DNA of 64,000 nucleotides from Bugula neritina (Eukaryota > Bryozoa > Gymnolaemata > Cheilostomatida > Bugulidae): positions 6,779,889 through 6,843,888 of the forward strand of contig OZ037772.1 in the NCBI GenBank assembly GCA_964035545.1, written 5' to 3'. Every line of letters begins with the position of its first letter. Position 1 is the first letter of the stretch. Below the pieces are notes generated by a model. That model searched no databases. It was not told the DNA's origin and saw nothing but the letters and a program-made list of their open reading frames with translations. Positions 51,095 to 63,904 of this stretch are shown here, piece by piece. Both the position numbers and the translations under genes were made by a program.

Positions 51095-52371
51095 GTCTTG
51101 TGCTAAGCCTATGTTGGACTTGATTGTTAATATATGTTCTACATTTTACATTTTCATTCTATTGTTCAACATTTAGATTTAATGGGATAAAATTTTGCTC
51201 CTATAACTATAATATAGTCTGAATGAATTGACTTTTTGCAAGTCAAACGACCCTTTTTTGAACAACCCATATAATGGATGTGATTTCATAAACTATGCAG
51301 TAGCCACAGAAACTATTTTAAGTATGATTCTTACTAATAGTAAAAATCCTGATGAACCCATATTCAACATAATCTAAGAAATTGTGCTTGTGAGATTGCT
51401 TTAAATTATATTTAGGTTGAGCTTAATCAGAGTTGGTTACCAGAATAATTTTTACTTTATTATATAATTTTTGCATATATATTACGTTATATAACTTTAC
51501 TATACTAATAATGGGAAGTTGCCTGTTTATAGCATAACATCAAAGCATGTACACATATTATGTTATATTAATAATAAAAATTATACTATATAACAGTCTA
51601 TTTGTTCTAATTATTTACTTTTCAAACAAAGTTAAAACTTTCTCACAAAAAATGTTTAAACACTCAATGAAATTTAACAAAAAATAAAAAATATCAGTTT
51701 AAAGCTAGATATGTGACGATTTTTTGTTTTAACTGAGCTAGCTAAAACTACATTATGTGTGTTTGCAATTAATAGTTCTTGTCTTAACTTAGAGCAGATA
51801 TAGAATGTTTGCGACTGCCTATTGCTGCATGCGAATAAGAAATTTATAAAATAATTTAGCATTTCCAGGCATAGTAATAAATGGTATATTATATGTATAT
51901 ATAAAAAAGCTACATTTTAAAACATGGAATACTAACCATTTTCTAATCTATTATCTATGCTATTGCATACAAATAAACTCTTTATACTAGTGAATATTAC
52001 TAATCGAGACTGACATAGAAGTTTATTAAGTATAATAAAAAGTAGTAGGTTACTAATATGAAATGATACAGTGAGATACTTTTTTATAACATATCACACA
52101 CAAAAACTCTCAGTAATAATTATCATGCAATGTCCAATTGAGTTTATAGCCTCTTTATATCTCAGCAACTGTATAATTGTAACATGAGAACATAACTGCT
52201 ATAATTTTGGAAATTATATATAGCTATAACAATATTCAAAATAGTTCACCTACGTATATTCAATAGTGCTATAGATTACATTAATACAATATCTAGGAAG
52301 TTCCTTATATAACACATAAAATGACTGAATTGTGAGATGTTATTGTTAATCATAAGACGTCTTTTTACACA
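51095..52371. other. 3' flank of copy D, left part
   Basis: No gene. Homologous to the flanks of A and C, with AATAAA at 51573-51578. It is interrupted by the LINE at 52382 and resumes at 55873. Confidence 0.65.
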
Positions 52372-52462
52372 CAGTCTGTATCATCTTGCTGTCTGTCGTG
52401 TCTGACTATGATTTCTGGTGTATCATTAGTTTCCATCTTGGTCTGTCAAGTGACAGCATTTG

Positions 52463-53960
52463 CTATTTGCCGAGAGATATCCCCTTGTCTTTAAGGTTGC
52501 GTTTAATGGTATCTTTGTAACGGAGCCTCGGTCTGCCAATGTCACGGGAGCCTTCTGTTAGCTGTGAGCATAAAACCTGTTTTGGGATCCTGGTGCTGTT
52601 TAATATGTTTACATGTCCGGCCCATCTTATATTTCTTTGGATGAGGATGTCATATAGACTGGTAATGTTGGTTTTCTGAAGAATCTTCATATTAGATACA
52701 AAGTGCCACCATTTCACTGACAATATCTGTCTTAGTTGATTCATAAGAAAGGCATTTAGCTTGTGTGCAGTGATCTTATAGACTGTCCATGACTCCACTC
52801 CATATAGCAGTGTAGGTAAAACAATGGCTTGGTAGACTGCACATTTTGTCTTGATTGTCAGGTCTCCGTTATCCCAAACCCTTTCTCGTAGCCTTCTGAA
52901 AGTTTGTGAAGCTTTTGACATTCTCAATTGGAGTTCTTGATCAAGTTTGTTGTTGTTTGTGATGGTTGAGCCAAGGTATTTGCAGTTCTTGACTGTGTTG
53001 AGGATTTCTCCATCTATACTGAACTTTTTTCCCTCATCATGTTCTCCTGGTGGTGGTTGATACATCATCTCTGTTTTGGTTATATTTATCTTTAGTCTTT
53101 GGCAGATTTTGCAAAACGGGTGATGATTTCTTGAGCCTGCTGATGGTAGTGGGCAACAAAGGCAGTGTCGTCAGCAAACATGAGTTCTCTGATGAGTACC
53201 TTTCTCGTTCTGGTGGAAGATTTGAACTGATTGACATTGAACAAGTCAGCGCCAGGTCTTTATTGAATCCATACACCCTTATCATAGCCATCAAAAGCAT
53301 GGTTCATAACCATAGTGAGATAGATAGAGAACAGGGTCGGAGCCAGCACGCAGCCTTGTTTTACACCGTTTGTGATCTTGAATGGTGCGGAGAGATCTCC
53401 TTTCAGATTGACAGAGGCTTTTATTCCCGTTTTTTTGTAGGGCTGCAATCAGGTTGGTGAACTGGTCAGGGCAGCCAAGCTTTCTTAGAACCATCCACAA
53501 TGTCAATTGGTTTACTGTGTCGAATGCCTTGGTGAAATCAACAAAGATCATGTATAGAGGCATATTCTGTTCTATGCATTTTTCCTGAATCTGTCTTAAT
53601 GAGAAAATCTTGTCTGAGGTGCCTCTATCTGCCCGAAAACTGCACTGAGCTTCTGGGAGAAACTGTTCTACGTGTTGCGTGAGTCTATTGAGTAATATAC
53701 GGGCAAATACCTTCCCTGGGATAGAGAGTAGTAAGATGCCACGGTAATTTCCACAGATACGCCTGTCTCCTTTCTTGAAGATCGTGACTAGCTGTGCATC
53801 TTTCCAATCCTGTGGTACCTCTCCGTTTCTCCATGATTCTGTGATGAGTTTATTAAGCCTCAGTATAAGCTCCACACCACCTTTCTTCAACAGCTCAGGA
53901 TGAATACCATCAACTCCTGATCACTTCCTATCAGAGAGAGCATTTACAGCTCTCATAACC
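52463..53960 (-). pseudogene. LINE reverse transcriptase and C-terminal domain, broken
   Basis: Minus-strand pieces in several frames: 53960-53880 (VMRAVNALSD, a stop, then SGVDGIHPELLKKGG), 53890-53440 (GEVPQDWKDAQLVTIFKKGD, NYRGILLLS, FVDFTKAFDTVN), 53448-53260 (GVKQGCVLAPTLFSIYL), then LMFADDTAFVA near 53200-53160 (catalytic FADD), and 53068-52463 (KYLGSTI, LLYGVESWT, RNIRWAGHV, GRPRLRYKD). Order and motifs are those of APE-type LINE RTs. At least two frame changes and one stop are present. Confidence 0.85.
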
Positions 53961-54258
53961 TCTGTGACATCGGGACATTTATTTATCTATTCTTGGGTTG
54001 GCTGTTGGTGTATGTGACTGGTGATGTCAGGGTCCACATTTCCTGTTTCATTTAAGAGTGTTCGGAAGTGCTCTGTCTATCTCTGCATCAAATCATCTCT
54101 CTGAATGAGGAGGGTGTGGTTGTCCTTGTCATACAGTGGGTCTGGGTGGTTTACATGTGGACCCCAGACTGCTCGCAGGTTTTCGTAGAAGTCTCTCATG
54201 TCATTTCGGTTAGCCAGTTCCTGCAGTTCAGCTGCCTTTTCTTGCCACCATTTGTTCT

Positions 54259-54537
54259 TTAGTTCACGGCATTTTGCAGTGCTCTGTTACATTCCTTGTA
54301 CCTTCCTTTGGTTTTCCTGATCAATCGGTTCATAACAGCAGAACGTGCTAGGTTCCTCTCACTTAATAGGTCTTGTAGTTCTATGGAGTGTTCATCAAAC
54401 CAGTCCCGGTGTTTTCTGCCCACAGTGCCTAGCTTCTCCTTCGATGTTTCATAAACTGTGTTCTTGAAGTTTTTCCATGCGTCATCAAGTGTTCTAGGCG
54501 TTCTCAAGCTCAGTTTCTCACTTAGTGCTGTTTTCAA
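54259..54537 (-). pseudogene. LINE linker between endonuclease and RT
   Basis: Open frame of 92 codons (TLDDAWKNFKNTVYETSKEK, HRDWFDEHSIELQDLLSERN) typical of the segment between APE and RT domains. Separated from the endonuclease frame by a stop near 54550. Confidence 0.7.
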
Positions 54538-54552
54538 GTCATCAAGTATTTT

Positions 54553-55368
54553 CTAATCTTTCAATTTGTTGACGTTGAGCTTTCTACTTGGTTGTTTAGA
54601 CTTCTTCATTTTCCTTTTGATGATGAGGCTAGTGCGTGATTTTATCATGATATGGTCTGTGTTGCAGTCTGCCCCAAGCATTGCTCTGGTGTCGTGTATG
54701 TCCTTCAGATCACGTTGACGGGTGATGACATAGTCAATCAGGTGCCAATGCTTGGATCGGGGGTGCATCCATAAGTTTTTGTGGACTGGCTTATGTTTGA
54801 AAAAAGTGTTGGTGATTGCAAGTTGAAATTGGTTGCAAAGGTATAGAAGACGCTCACCATTAGCGTTGATTTTCCCAAAGCCGTGCATTCCTATGACATT
54901 TTTCCAGATAGAAAAGTTGTCACCTACCCGAACATTAAAATCACCCATAAGGATGATTTTGTCAGAGATATGGATATCCCTCAGCGTCTGGTTGAGCTGG
55001 TCATAAAAGCCATCAATACTTCCAGGAGCATTGGTCATTGTTGGGGCATAGATTGTTATGATGGTACAATAACGGTCATGTTTCAGTGGCAGTCTCAATG
55101 TCATAATTCTGTCATTCACAGGTTTAGGATCCTCGTAAAGTTTTGATGTGATTTTGTTACTGATGGCTAGTCCTACGCCTGATTCGCTTTTTTCTGATGA
55201 TGGTTTCCCACTCCAGTAGATAGTATATCCACTCACTTCATGTATACAGCTGCTCCCAGCAAATCGCACTTCACTCAGTGCAGCAATGTCTATTTGGTAG
55301 TTTGACAGCACCTTCGATATAATGGCGCTTCTTCTTTCTGGTCGTTCAGCATGTGAACGGTCTAGCAT
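54553..55368 (-). pseudogene. LINE APE-type endonuclease
   Basis: 271 codons open. Motifs: DIAALSEVRFAG, GYTIYWSG, GVGLAIS, IITIYAPT, ILMGDFNVRVG, HLIDYVITRQRDL, ADCNTDHIM. These cover the catalytic E, D/N and D/H residues of the AP-endonuclease fold, which nicks the target DNA. The domain itself reads intact, but the downstream RT is broken. Confidence 0.85.
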
Positions 55369-55872
55369 CGTTCTGATGTTTCATGATGCCAGGTTAAGTT
55401 TAATATGGGGTTGGACCTTTTTATCCTGGGCGGCGTCCGGCCGGTATGAGTATTCTTTTTTTTGTGACTTCATGATACAACATGTGCTGGCAAGAATTTG
55501 TGAGGCTACTGCATGGTTTGCCAGTTGGCACAGCAGCCCTCTCCACTTTGCAGTGTCAATTGAGCTGGCAAGGATTGTCCAAGACAAGCTCAGATTCTGA
55601 GTAGTCGCAGTGACTGGCCGGATATAATTCATCGAGTGAAGAATACCCGCCCTTGCAGGATGTCACAAGCCTGTCTTCTCTGTCTGGGTGTAGCTCCCAT
55701 AGATCCCCGAGCCGTTAGCCTGGTAGAACCAGTTACCAGTGGTGACTACGAGGAGGTGCCTCAGAGTCTTGATGATTGGTGACTTCACCAGTTATTACTG
55801 GCACTTCGTCGCCTCAGCATCCTTGGAGTGTCTTCCTTCACTTTAGTAAGTTTGGCAGACATCAACCACCAC

Positions 55873-56560
55873 CAGTCTGTATACTAGGTTAAAAAACAAA
55901 ATGCAGCGTATATACAGTATGTGTACATGATGGTGTAAAACCATTCCTAAAGTAATTATTATTAAGTAAATGATAGCATATATAAGGATAGGGTCAAAAC
56001 ATGGTGTTCTATATTGATCACCATGCAACATGCTTATTGGATATATAATATTATTACTGATCACAAGAGACCATGAGTACCAGAAAAAGCTGCCCTGATA
56101 TAAGTGGTTAATACTGATCAGTAGACAGTTGCACATAAATCAATAAATATATATACAGGCTAACAATAGTTAGTATAGCAGCTAAGTCTTGCCAATTATA
56201 CCAACCCACCTTTTCCCATCAGCATTATGGATGTTTTGATAAACAATTATACAAATAACCGATACTCTAGCGTGTGGAGAAATGAACCTGTCTTTAACTA
56301 AACCTTGCTTTTCCATCAATTCACATATTATATTCTATTTGATATGATATAAGTTGACATGTATGTTGTAATAAAGTGAATAGATAATGCCTCATAAGCT
56401 AGTACAGGTTTAACCATAAACAATCCATTAACTTAGCAGAGTAGACTCTATACATGCAAGCACAAACTATATATGCAATTACCAAATTTTGAAACCCACA
56501 CCAAGTGAGCCCTTAATAACTTAGTTGGAGTAATAATTGTAGGTATGCAGACTAGTTTGA
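55873..56560. other. 3' flank of copy D, right part
   Basis: Continues the homology with the copy A flank (4100-4880) after the LINE: GGTGTTCTATATTGATCACC, GTTGTAATAAAGTGAAT, TTGTAGGTATGCAGACTA. Homology ends near 56560. Confidence 0.65.
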
Positions 56561-59500
56561 CACAGTTAGTTTAAGGTCATGCTTTTCAGTTTCTGGCTGT
56601 TTGCCAGGTGCTTTACGTTCTATATGAACAATGTTCCACTGATAGCTCGAACAGGTTGAATGTCACAAGAACAAAAAAAATATGAAAAGATAAAGAGACT
56701 TATGTTCTCCAATATACTTTTTTAATTTTTTCAAAAGCCAATTCATGTTCAAGTTATCGCTTGTTGAAAAAGATAGTCCCCCTTCCACATTCTTTCTAAT
56801 TTATACGCTCCTGACTCGTATTGTATCTCTATATTATACTGCATGTAGTTGAGTGCTTGTTAGTCTCGCTTCACTGACTTTGCTTATACTTCACAAGTGG
56901 CAGTGCTGCTGGCTCAAATTAGCTAAATGTTATCAACTGTAAGCTAAAACCCAATCTTGTATTCCAACGGTTGGTTGGCCTAAATAAAACAATTGTCAAA
57001 TCATGTTTTCATGTTTTAGGAATCTACTCTATTCTAACCTGCTGCCTAGCTAGTTCTATTTTCTTATCATAATCTTTGATGTAATTACAGAATTGGTGTG
57101 ATACATTTTTTGACAACCATCCGAGTTATAAAATGCAGTAATGGTACCTATAATATATTATTATCATTATAATGATATTTTATATAGTATTATGTGTTTT
57201 TTATTATATTGCATAATATATATTTTATTATTGTTGTTGTGCAAACAAATGCAATTAACCTAGCTTTCAAAATGTACCTCTAAATTATCAGAATATTAGT
57301 TTAGATATTTTCATGGTTTGTTAGGTAAACCTAAAAAAGAGGCTGTATTTCCAAAGTAAAGGGTGTTGAACCATAATGAACTATAATAGATTAGCCACTC
57401 TGCTACCAGTAAGAGCTAATGCAGCAGTATAATATTATAGACATCAGAAATGCTAAGCCTAGCTTGTTTGTATTGAAGATGTGACTTCTGATCTAATTAG
57501 GTTGCAAGTAAAGGAGTGGAGCATAGATGTGGTATTATTAGGGGTGTTCAAAATTTTATCAATTATTTTTTCTAGAAAAAACAGTAATAAAATAAATAAA
57601 TAACTTTTTCAAGTAAATAATTATTCTTAAAACAATAACTTTAATTTTATATCAATGACTAAAGCGCATGCTATCATTATAATGCTTTCAAAAAAGCAAG
57701 TAGAACGTTTATAATTCACATCCACTCCTGGATAGGCTACCCTAGTCACTCCACAACTGCAGGGCACTGCCTTCAAACAAACCGCTCTGTGTAATATCAC
57801 GCGTAGCTATAACTGTATAAGCGTAAAATTATCCCGCCCAGATTGATACGTTACTAGTAAAAGCTAGCCCGATAAATAAAATATTCGATATTAAATTACA
57901 ATCTGCAAAGTGAACGTGCCAACTAGCGATGGGATTATCATGATAAAATCGATTGAAGAACATCTCTTACCTCCCGAACCTAGGATGTTAAGGCGTGTAC
58001 TTTGATTAACTTTAGGAGTTTAACTTCAAGGTAAGTGAGTACTATAACTATAAGTACTACTGCCTCCTTCAGCAAATTCACATATTTTATATTGCTTGCA
58101 AGCAATAATTTAATAATTATACTTAATTTTATAGTATTTGTATAGTTGTACTATTAGTATATTACAGTAGGCCTATATACTGTGTATTTCTATTACTATT
58201 ATAACTGTATTATTATTAGCATTGTGCAGTATCACTAAACTTCAAGTTTGAGTTTTATGTTCAATAAATGCATAGTAATACTAATACTAATAGTCATAGT
58301 GATGTAAAACTAGATCAGAATTGTCAGTTGGTTTTATTATTATAATTATGTAATTAACTTTAAGAAAATTATCCAAATTTATTACTGGCCATAATAATTT
58401 TTTTCAAATTATTTAGAGTTCTGTGGTTGACTATAGTCACATAGAAAATACATTTTTGCACTGAAGAGTTTCTGTTTAGTAATTCTAATTGTACTAATTA
58501 TAGTAATACTTGCAGCATACCAAATTACATTTACATTGAGTGACCAACTTAAAATATAAGCAATGCATATGTTTCAAAAGAATTGTAGTCATCATGGCAG
58601 TCAGATATAATGGGGAATTATTTGAAAAATGCAATCTTAAGGGAGCATTCAACCTAATAATTGTAATTATGAGGTGTGTCTCTTAAAAAGTTACCAGCAG
58701 CTTTTATGTAATTACGGTATAGGTAGATGTTACAAAATATAGACTATATTATAGTACTAACTGTGGTGTATGAGCATGTTAATTCAAATTGAAAATGTTG
58801 GAAATTACTTTTGCATGTAATGAGAAAACTGGTATTTGTATTTTAGATGAAGTGGACTACTAGTTGATCAGGTTTTGTCAAAGAAATGCTAGTATGTCTA
58901 CTCATGCAGGACATCCTTTCTATAATGTCAGCTGCAGCTCTTATAGGATGTTTAGATTCTCTACTCCACTCTACTCTTTTTCTATATTTAAAAAGGATAA
59001 TACTCTACAATTGACATCTATATCTCAAGACTCTACCTGCCAAAATAGGACTTTTATTAAAGCATATAAAACTAAAATTAAACTTAAAATAATCGATAGG
59101 ACTAATCACCCTATAGCAATGTGTCTTTTGGTTAGGCTTTTGCAGCTTGATTTTTTATAGATTCTGCTTCTTTACAAAGTCAGTCTTGCCATTATTCATT
59201 ATTTAATGTTTGAGAAAAATAATTAGGAAACTAACCTATTATTTCCCCATGTTTGTAATATACTTATAGGATGTATTTCTATAAAAAGGCCTGACCTGTT
59301 CCTTCACAATAGTTCACAGCTGTTATACCTTCTGCGAGTTCAGTTTATTTATTGAACTTGTTAATACTATGCCTCATCATATGTATATAGAATAATTATG
59401 TTATGCTTTAAGATCCACACTGATTTTTGTTGTGATCTTTAGTAATGGCTATCTGGTGTTTAACTAAATGAATCTGGTTGATTTGTTACATCTGCCTAAA

Positions 59501-60039
59501 TTCTTAAGTCAATTCTTGTTATGAAATATTATATCTGCAGTATCAAAATATAGCAGATAGGCTAATGCATTGCTAATATTTCAGCTGATTAAATGACACC
59601 TATCAGACAGAAAAAAATCTGAATGCACAATGGACATCTTTTATTTCATCTTAAGGAGGTTTTCTTTTCAAAATCTCAATACTTCCCTAGCTAAGATTAA
59701 AACTTTTCATCTTGACAGTTTCACTCAGGCAAGCATAGTGTCAGTTAGTCAGTCTAGCTAGACGCAGCTTTTTCTATTAGATGCTAAATTTAGAAACATA
59801 AAACACTTGATAATCTTGGCTCTGGGTTGGTATACAAGTCCACGATATCATGCTTGAGTGAACACGGCGTTAGCAGTTGCCAGCAGTACACAGTAGCCCT
59901 GTGTTGAGCAACAAGATATAGCTCATAGTCAATTTGTACATTCAGCTAGAAGCCATGTAGACTTGATTGGACTCTTCAGAGTTTAGACTGTATGCAACAG
60001 GAAGCAAATAGAATATTTATAGAACAGGCTCACGTTTAA

Positions 60040-60133
<94 letters not shown>

Positions 60134-61672
60134 TTCCAACTAACTTCAATGAGTGTTGATTAATGCTTATACTAGTACCAAAGGGACGGCACAAGTACTA
60201 TAGCTTTATTAGAAACTTGCAGCAATCAAATCCTTTACCCAAACTCAAAGCAGTCGAACAAAATATTGCATATCTGCCCCTTACAGCTACCAATAAATTC
60301 TCATTCGCACATGCATAACTATCTTACCTACGCAAGTCTCTTTACTAAGCTAAGCTATTGGGCTGTCTGTAACTGATAGTAAGAGTCAGCACTAAGAAGT
60401 CAATTTTAGCTTTTAGTTGGTGCAGCTAAAAATGATTTTAATAATAAAGGTATTATTGGTTTAAGGTCAGTCAATAGTATTGAGCAGATAAATAGTCTAG
60501 CCTGAAAATATTATGTTTTGAGAAAAGAGCATCTCTCTAAACTATTTGTTGCACCTGCATTATCATTTCAAAAGTTATAGTCAATAATTATTTCATTAGA
60601 TTAGCCAAATAGATAAATATTGAGTAAAAGTATAAACATTTAGCTTGCTTCCAGAATCTGAAATAGTTTTAAATTGTTGGTTGTACAGAAATTATAAAAA
60701 TAATCTTCCTTTGTGCATCAAGTATATTGTACATGAAATGAATCATGCACTAGCCTGTTGTAATATAATGCGATGCTGAGGCGTGCCACGGCCACATGCT
60801 TGCTCAATAGATAGCGATGATAGTTGCAATGGAAATATAGGCACAGCCCTAGCTAATGTGATGGTTTGTTGCACTGAGCTGGAATAGACCTGGAGAGGCC
60901 AAGGACGTTTTAGCGTGGCCAAATAGTTTAGCTCCGCCTTAACATGGAAAACTTAACCACGCCTACTTGCTTTGCACGCAGTAGTAGTAAAATCCATTAT
61001 AAATGCAAGCTATTAGAGCTTATAAATTGAGGTAAACACTAAAAAATAATGAAAATTCAGCACTGTGAAGCAGGAACCAATTATTTTGTTTATTTTACTT
61101 TTGGTATTTGTAATTTCATGACTAATTATCATTTTATGAAGCATGTACCTCAAGTATATATGATAATAACTTTAATAACCTAACAAATGCATTACATATT
61201 TATTGATTAGATCAACACATTAGTCAAAATTAAATGAAAAGCAACAGCAAAGCAAATTTCAGCCTTAGTACATGAACACTGGCAGTAAGGATAACAAGTA
61301 TAAAAGTTTATAAATAATATAAAAAAACCGGTGGTAAGACACAGCTTTACAACACAGGCAAGTAACAGATTTCCTTAAACCTTTCAAAGTTTTAAATTCT
61401 GTTTTCAAGTGCTAATCTGAAAGCAATAAGTGATTAAAATAGAACTACAGAATAAACAAAAAATAATATTATATTGCAATAACAATATTTGTTATCATCT
61501 AATGTTATAATATAAATACTGTTGTAATAACTTCTAAACGATTAATTACCCACATCCTTATTACTGGCCTCTAAACAGTACACTTTTGTTGCTACATTGC
61601 CTGAAATTTAGTTTGTGCATAGCAATATTTGTTAGTTTAGCAATGTGGTGCTGAAATAAGTCATAATATACT
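56561..61672. other. Intergenic region, no recognised gene
   Basis: AT-rich. Possible items: 57780-58030, a less AT-rich stretch ending AACTTCAAG/GTAAGTGAGT, which looks like a noncoding first exon and donor (weak); 58864-59160, a 98-codon frame (STHAGHPFYNVSC, DRTNHPIAMCLLV) after TGTATTTTAG, without a recognisable family; 60044-60131, (TA)n. 60780-61000 is locally GC-richer without a pattern I recognise. Confidence 0.4.
60044..60131. repeat. (TA)n microsatellite
   Basis: About 88 bases of perfect TA repeat. Confidence 0.95.
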
Positions 61673-62964
61673 TCAATGAGTAAATTTAAAAGGGAGAAAT
61701 GATGATTTTCGATGCCTAATGATGTCTCCATGAATAGCAGTTGTGCTATCTAATGGCTTAGAATTTCCTGAGTTGCCTGGATGTACACCACATCGGGTCA
61801 CCAATTTTCTAAAGATAGACTGAAAGCCAGTTACAGATGCGTTATTATTCCATCCACCTAGAACAGATATTAAAAAATGCTTGGACATCAATTGCCTGTT
61901 CACAATTAATGATTGGATTATGTTTACCCAGAAAAAATGATGTTTTTTAGAACACAAGCAAAACCTTGCATGCAATTAAGCCAAAAAAGTCATTTAATTA
62001 AAAAATGCACAATTGCTTTGACACCACAGTTTTGGAAATTTTTGAAAATTCATTATCTTTGTCTCTTGGTATTCAAAAGTTAATAAAATATACTTCATAT
62101 TGCATGCATTTTAACCGCTAAGCTCATGCAAAAAAATTCACTTTTCAACACAGTTGGTCCAACCGACCATCTTAGTTGCCCCTTTCAAAGCAAAGTGAAA
62201 AACCGAACACCTGAAGGAAAGAGATAAGAGAGTAAGAGAACAAATGAACATGTTAACATAAGTGGATGCAGACTGGGCTTCATGCATAGCTGTTTAGAGC
62301 TATAGCATACCACAGCTCTAAATGGTCTTGCGAAAATTTATACATTAGCAGATAGTCCAGCGTTTTAGGCACCAACAGTTTCTCCACCAACCCAAATACT
62401 GTGTCAATGGCACATACAAGTCCAGTAATACAAACATGTCTGCAAATAACACAAATAGGGACAGGCACATATTAGATCTGAAATATAAGCAAGTAACACT
62501 TTCTATGGTAATAGGAAATTTACTTTTTGGTCTTGTACAGAGGTATCCCTTCATTATTCTTTAGGCCTAGCAAATATTGCCGTGTATCTTTCAGAAAAGG
62601 AGTGATGACACTGATACCATTTAGATGTAAAGGCTGCTTGTAGCCTTTAGCTATTGCTGATCGACTATTCAGGATGTCAAACAACCGATCAACTCGCTAC
62701 AGAAAAAGTAACATCAGCAAAACATGGGACGATTGCAGTTACAGTATTTTAAAGAAATAAAACCAAAAGCTGTAACAAACCCTAATGAAGTTGATGGTAG
62801 CATCACACTGCTGGAATTTAAAGAGTCCCAACTGTTTCAGCGTATCTAGTGAGTCAGCCACTGAAGCTGACAGCAACTGGGTAGCAAGAGACACCTGAGT
62901 AGATGACACAATAAAGATATTAGTTCAACACTCAATTATAACTGCATTGCCAAAGTAGCGCTCT

Positions 62965-63153
62965 ACTACTAGTAGTAGTAGCAGTAGGCTAGTAGTAGTA
63001 GTAGCAGTAGGCTAGTAGTAGTAGTAGCAGTAGGCTAGTAGTAGTAGTAGGCTAGTAGTAGTAGTAGCAGTAGGCTAGTAGTAGTAGTAGTAGTAGTAGG
63101 CTAGTAGTGGTAGTAGCAGTAGGCTAGTAGTAGTAGTAGTAGTAGCAGTAGGC

Positions 63154-63186
<33 letters not shown>

Positions 63187-63355
63187 CAGTAGGCTAGTAG
63201 TAGTAGTAGTAGTAGCAGTAGGCTAGTAGTGGTAGTAGCAGTAGGCTAGTAGTAGTAGTAGCAGTAGGCTAGTAGTAGCAGTAGGCTAGTAGTAGTAGTA
63301 GGCTAGTAGTAGTAGTAGCAGTAGGCTAGTAGTAGTAGTAGTAGTAATAGTAGTA
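62965..63355. repeat. TAG-rich minisatellite
   Basis: Tandem units of (GTA)n followed by GCAGTAGGCTA, about 17-40 bp each with varying numbers of GTA, roughly fifteen units. It lies between the first and later exons of the P-like transposase. Confidence 0.92.
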
Positions 63356-63416
63356 CTATCATACTGATACTGTAAGTATAACATTAGCCATTAGCCTTAG
63401 GCTTAGCTATTAGTAT

Positions 63417-63481
63417 TACTACTACTAGTAGTAGTAGTAGTACTAGTAGTAGAGTACTACTAGTACTAGTACTACTAGTAG
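63417..63481. repeat. TAC/GTA inverted simple repeat
   Basis: Alternating ACTACTACTAGTAGTAGTAG and ACTAGTACTAGTACTACTAG runs, able to fold on themselves. Confidence 0.8.
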
Positions 63482-63904
63482 GCAGCAGCACCGCTACCAC
63501 AACTATTAAGCCTACTGTTACGCTAGTTCATGTATTACTTTCACTGATTGTTGTAACTAAAGCCATATACTTACTTGTGAAAAGAGATTTTTTTGTCTTT
63601 ATGTAACTGCTGTACTGGTAGTTGCGGCAATTGTATGCATAACACTGAGACTCAGTGGTCTTGCTTCTTTGACCCTTAGTTTGCTTAGGATACGGAGAAT
63701 TCGACATGTTTAACGAAGTAGAGGTGATAGAAAACACAATTAAATAAAAATATAGTCGCTTCAGATATAAAGCAGGACAAAAAACAAAGTTTAAAAGTGA
63801 GATTCACTCAATCGAAATGATGGACGACCGGCTCTATTTTCTCCCGCTAGAAAAAGAGCATGCTCGGGCTCACAAAGCCAATCGGCAACGAGGTTACATT
63901 ACAA

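Larger units (their letters stand above)
52382..55872 (-). mobile_element. RTE-like non-LTR retrotransposon (LINE), apparently full length, decayed
   Basis: About 3.5 kb on the minus strand between exact 10-bp duplications CAGTCTGTAT (52372-52381 and 55873-55882). Copies A (4090) and C (31536) show the empty site. Order on the minus strand: 5' region, APE endonuclease (55368-54553), linker, reverse transcriptase (about 53960-53140), C-terminal region (53068-52463). Length, lack of a separate ORF1, and a short non-poly(A) 3' end (CAGCAAGATG) fit the RTE clade; clade assignment is inference. Frameshifts and stops make it inactive. Confidence 0.9.
61673..63707 (-). pseudogene. P-element/THAP9-like transposase, internally deleted
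   Basis: Minus-strand exons with GT/AG borders: 63707-63575 (start MSNSPYPKQTKGQRSK, then QCYAYNC, a THAP-like C-x4-C start), 62894-62781 (VSLATQLLSASVADSLDTL, FKFQQCDATINFIR), 62696-62524 (RVDRLFDILNSRSA, GYKQPLHLNG), 62439-62311 (TLDYLLMYKFSQDHLELW), 61857-61673 (GGWNNNASVTGFQSIFRKL). RLFDILNSR, KFSQDHLEL and GGWNNN are hallmarks of P-element and THAP9 transposases. The second half of the THAP domain and the large central catalytic and GTP-binding part have no exon; the TAG-rich minisatellite lies there. The join between the fourth and fifth pieces is out of phase, so decay is likely. No terminal inverted repeats were identified. Confidence 0.75.

Noticed and set aside
53050-53460. 136-codon + strand frame
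   Set aside because: It is the antisense shadow of the LINE reverse transcriptase.
58864-59160. 98-codon frame as a gene
   Set aside because: No recognisable domain, no clear splice partner, and in AT-rich spacer; kept only as a note in the region entry.
60780-61000. Possible tRNA-derived SINE or RNA gene
   Set aside because: Locally GC-rich, but I could not find A and B box promoters or a cloverleaf, and no second copy was noticed.
62965-63355. CRISPR-like regular repeats
   Set aside because: Units are trinucleotide-based and variable with no unique spacers, in a eukaryotic genome; it is a minisatellite.
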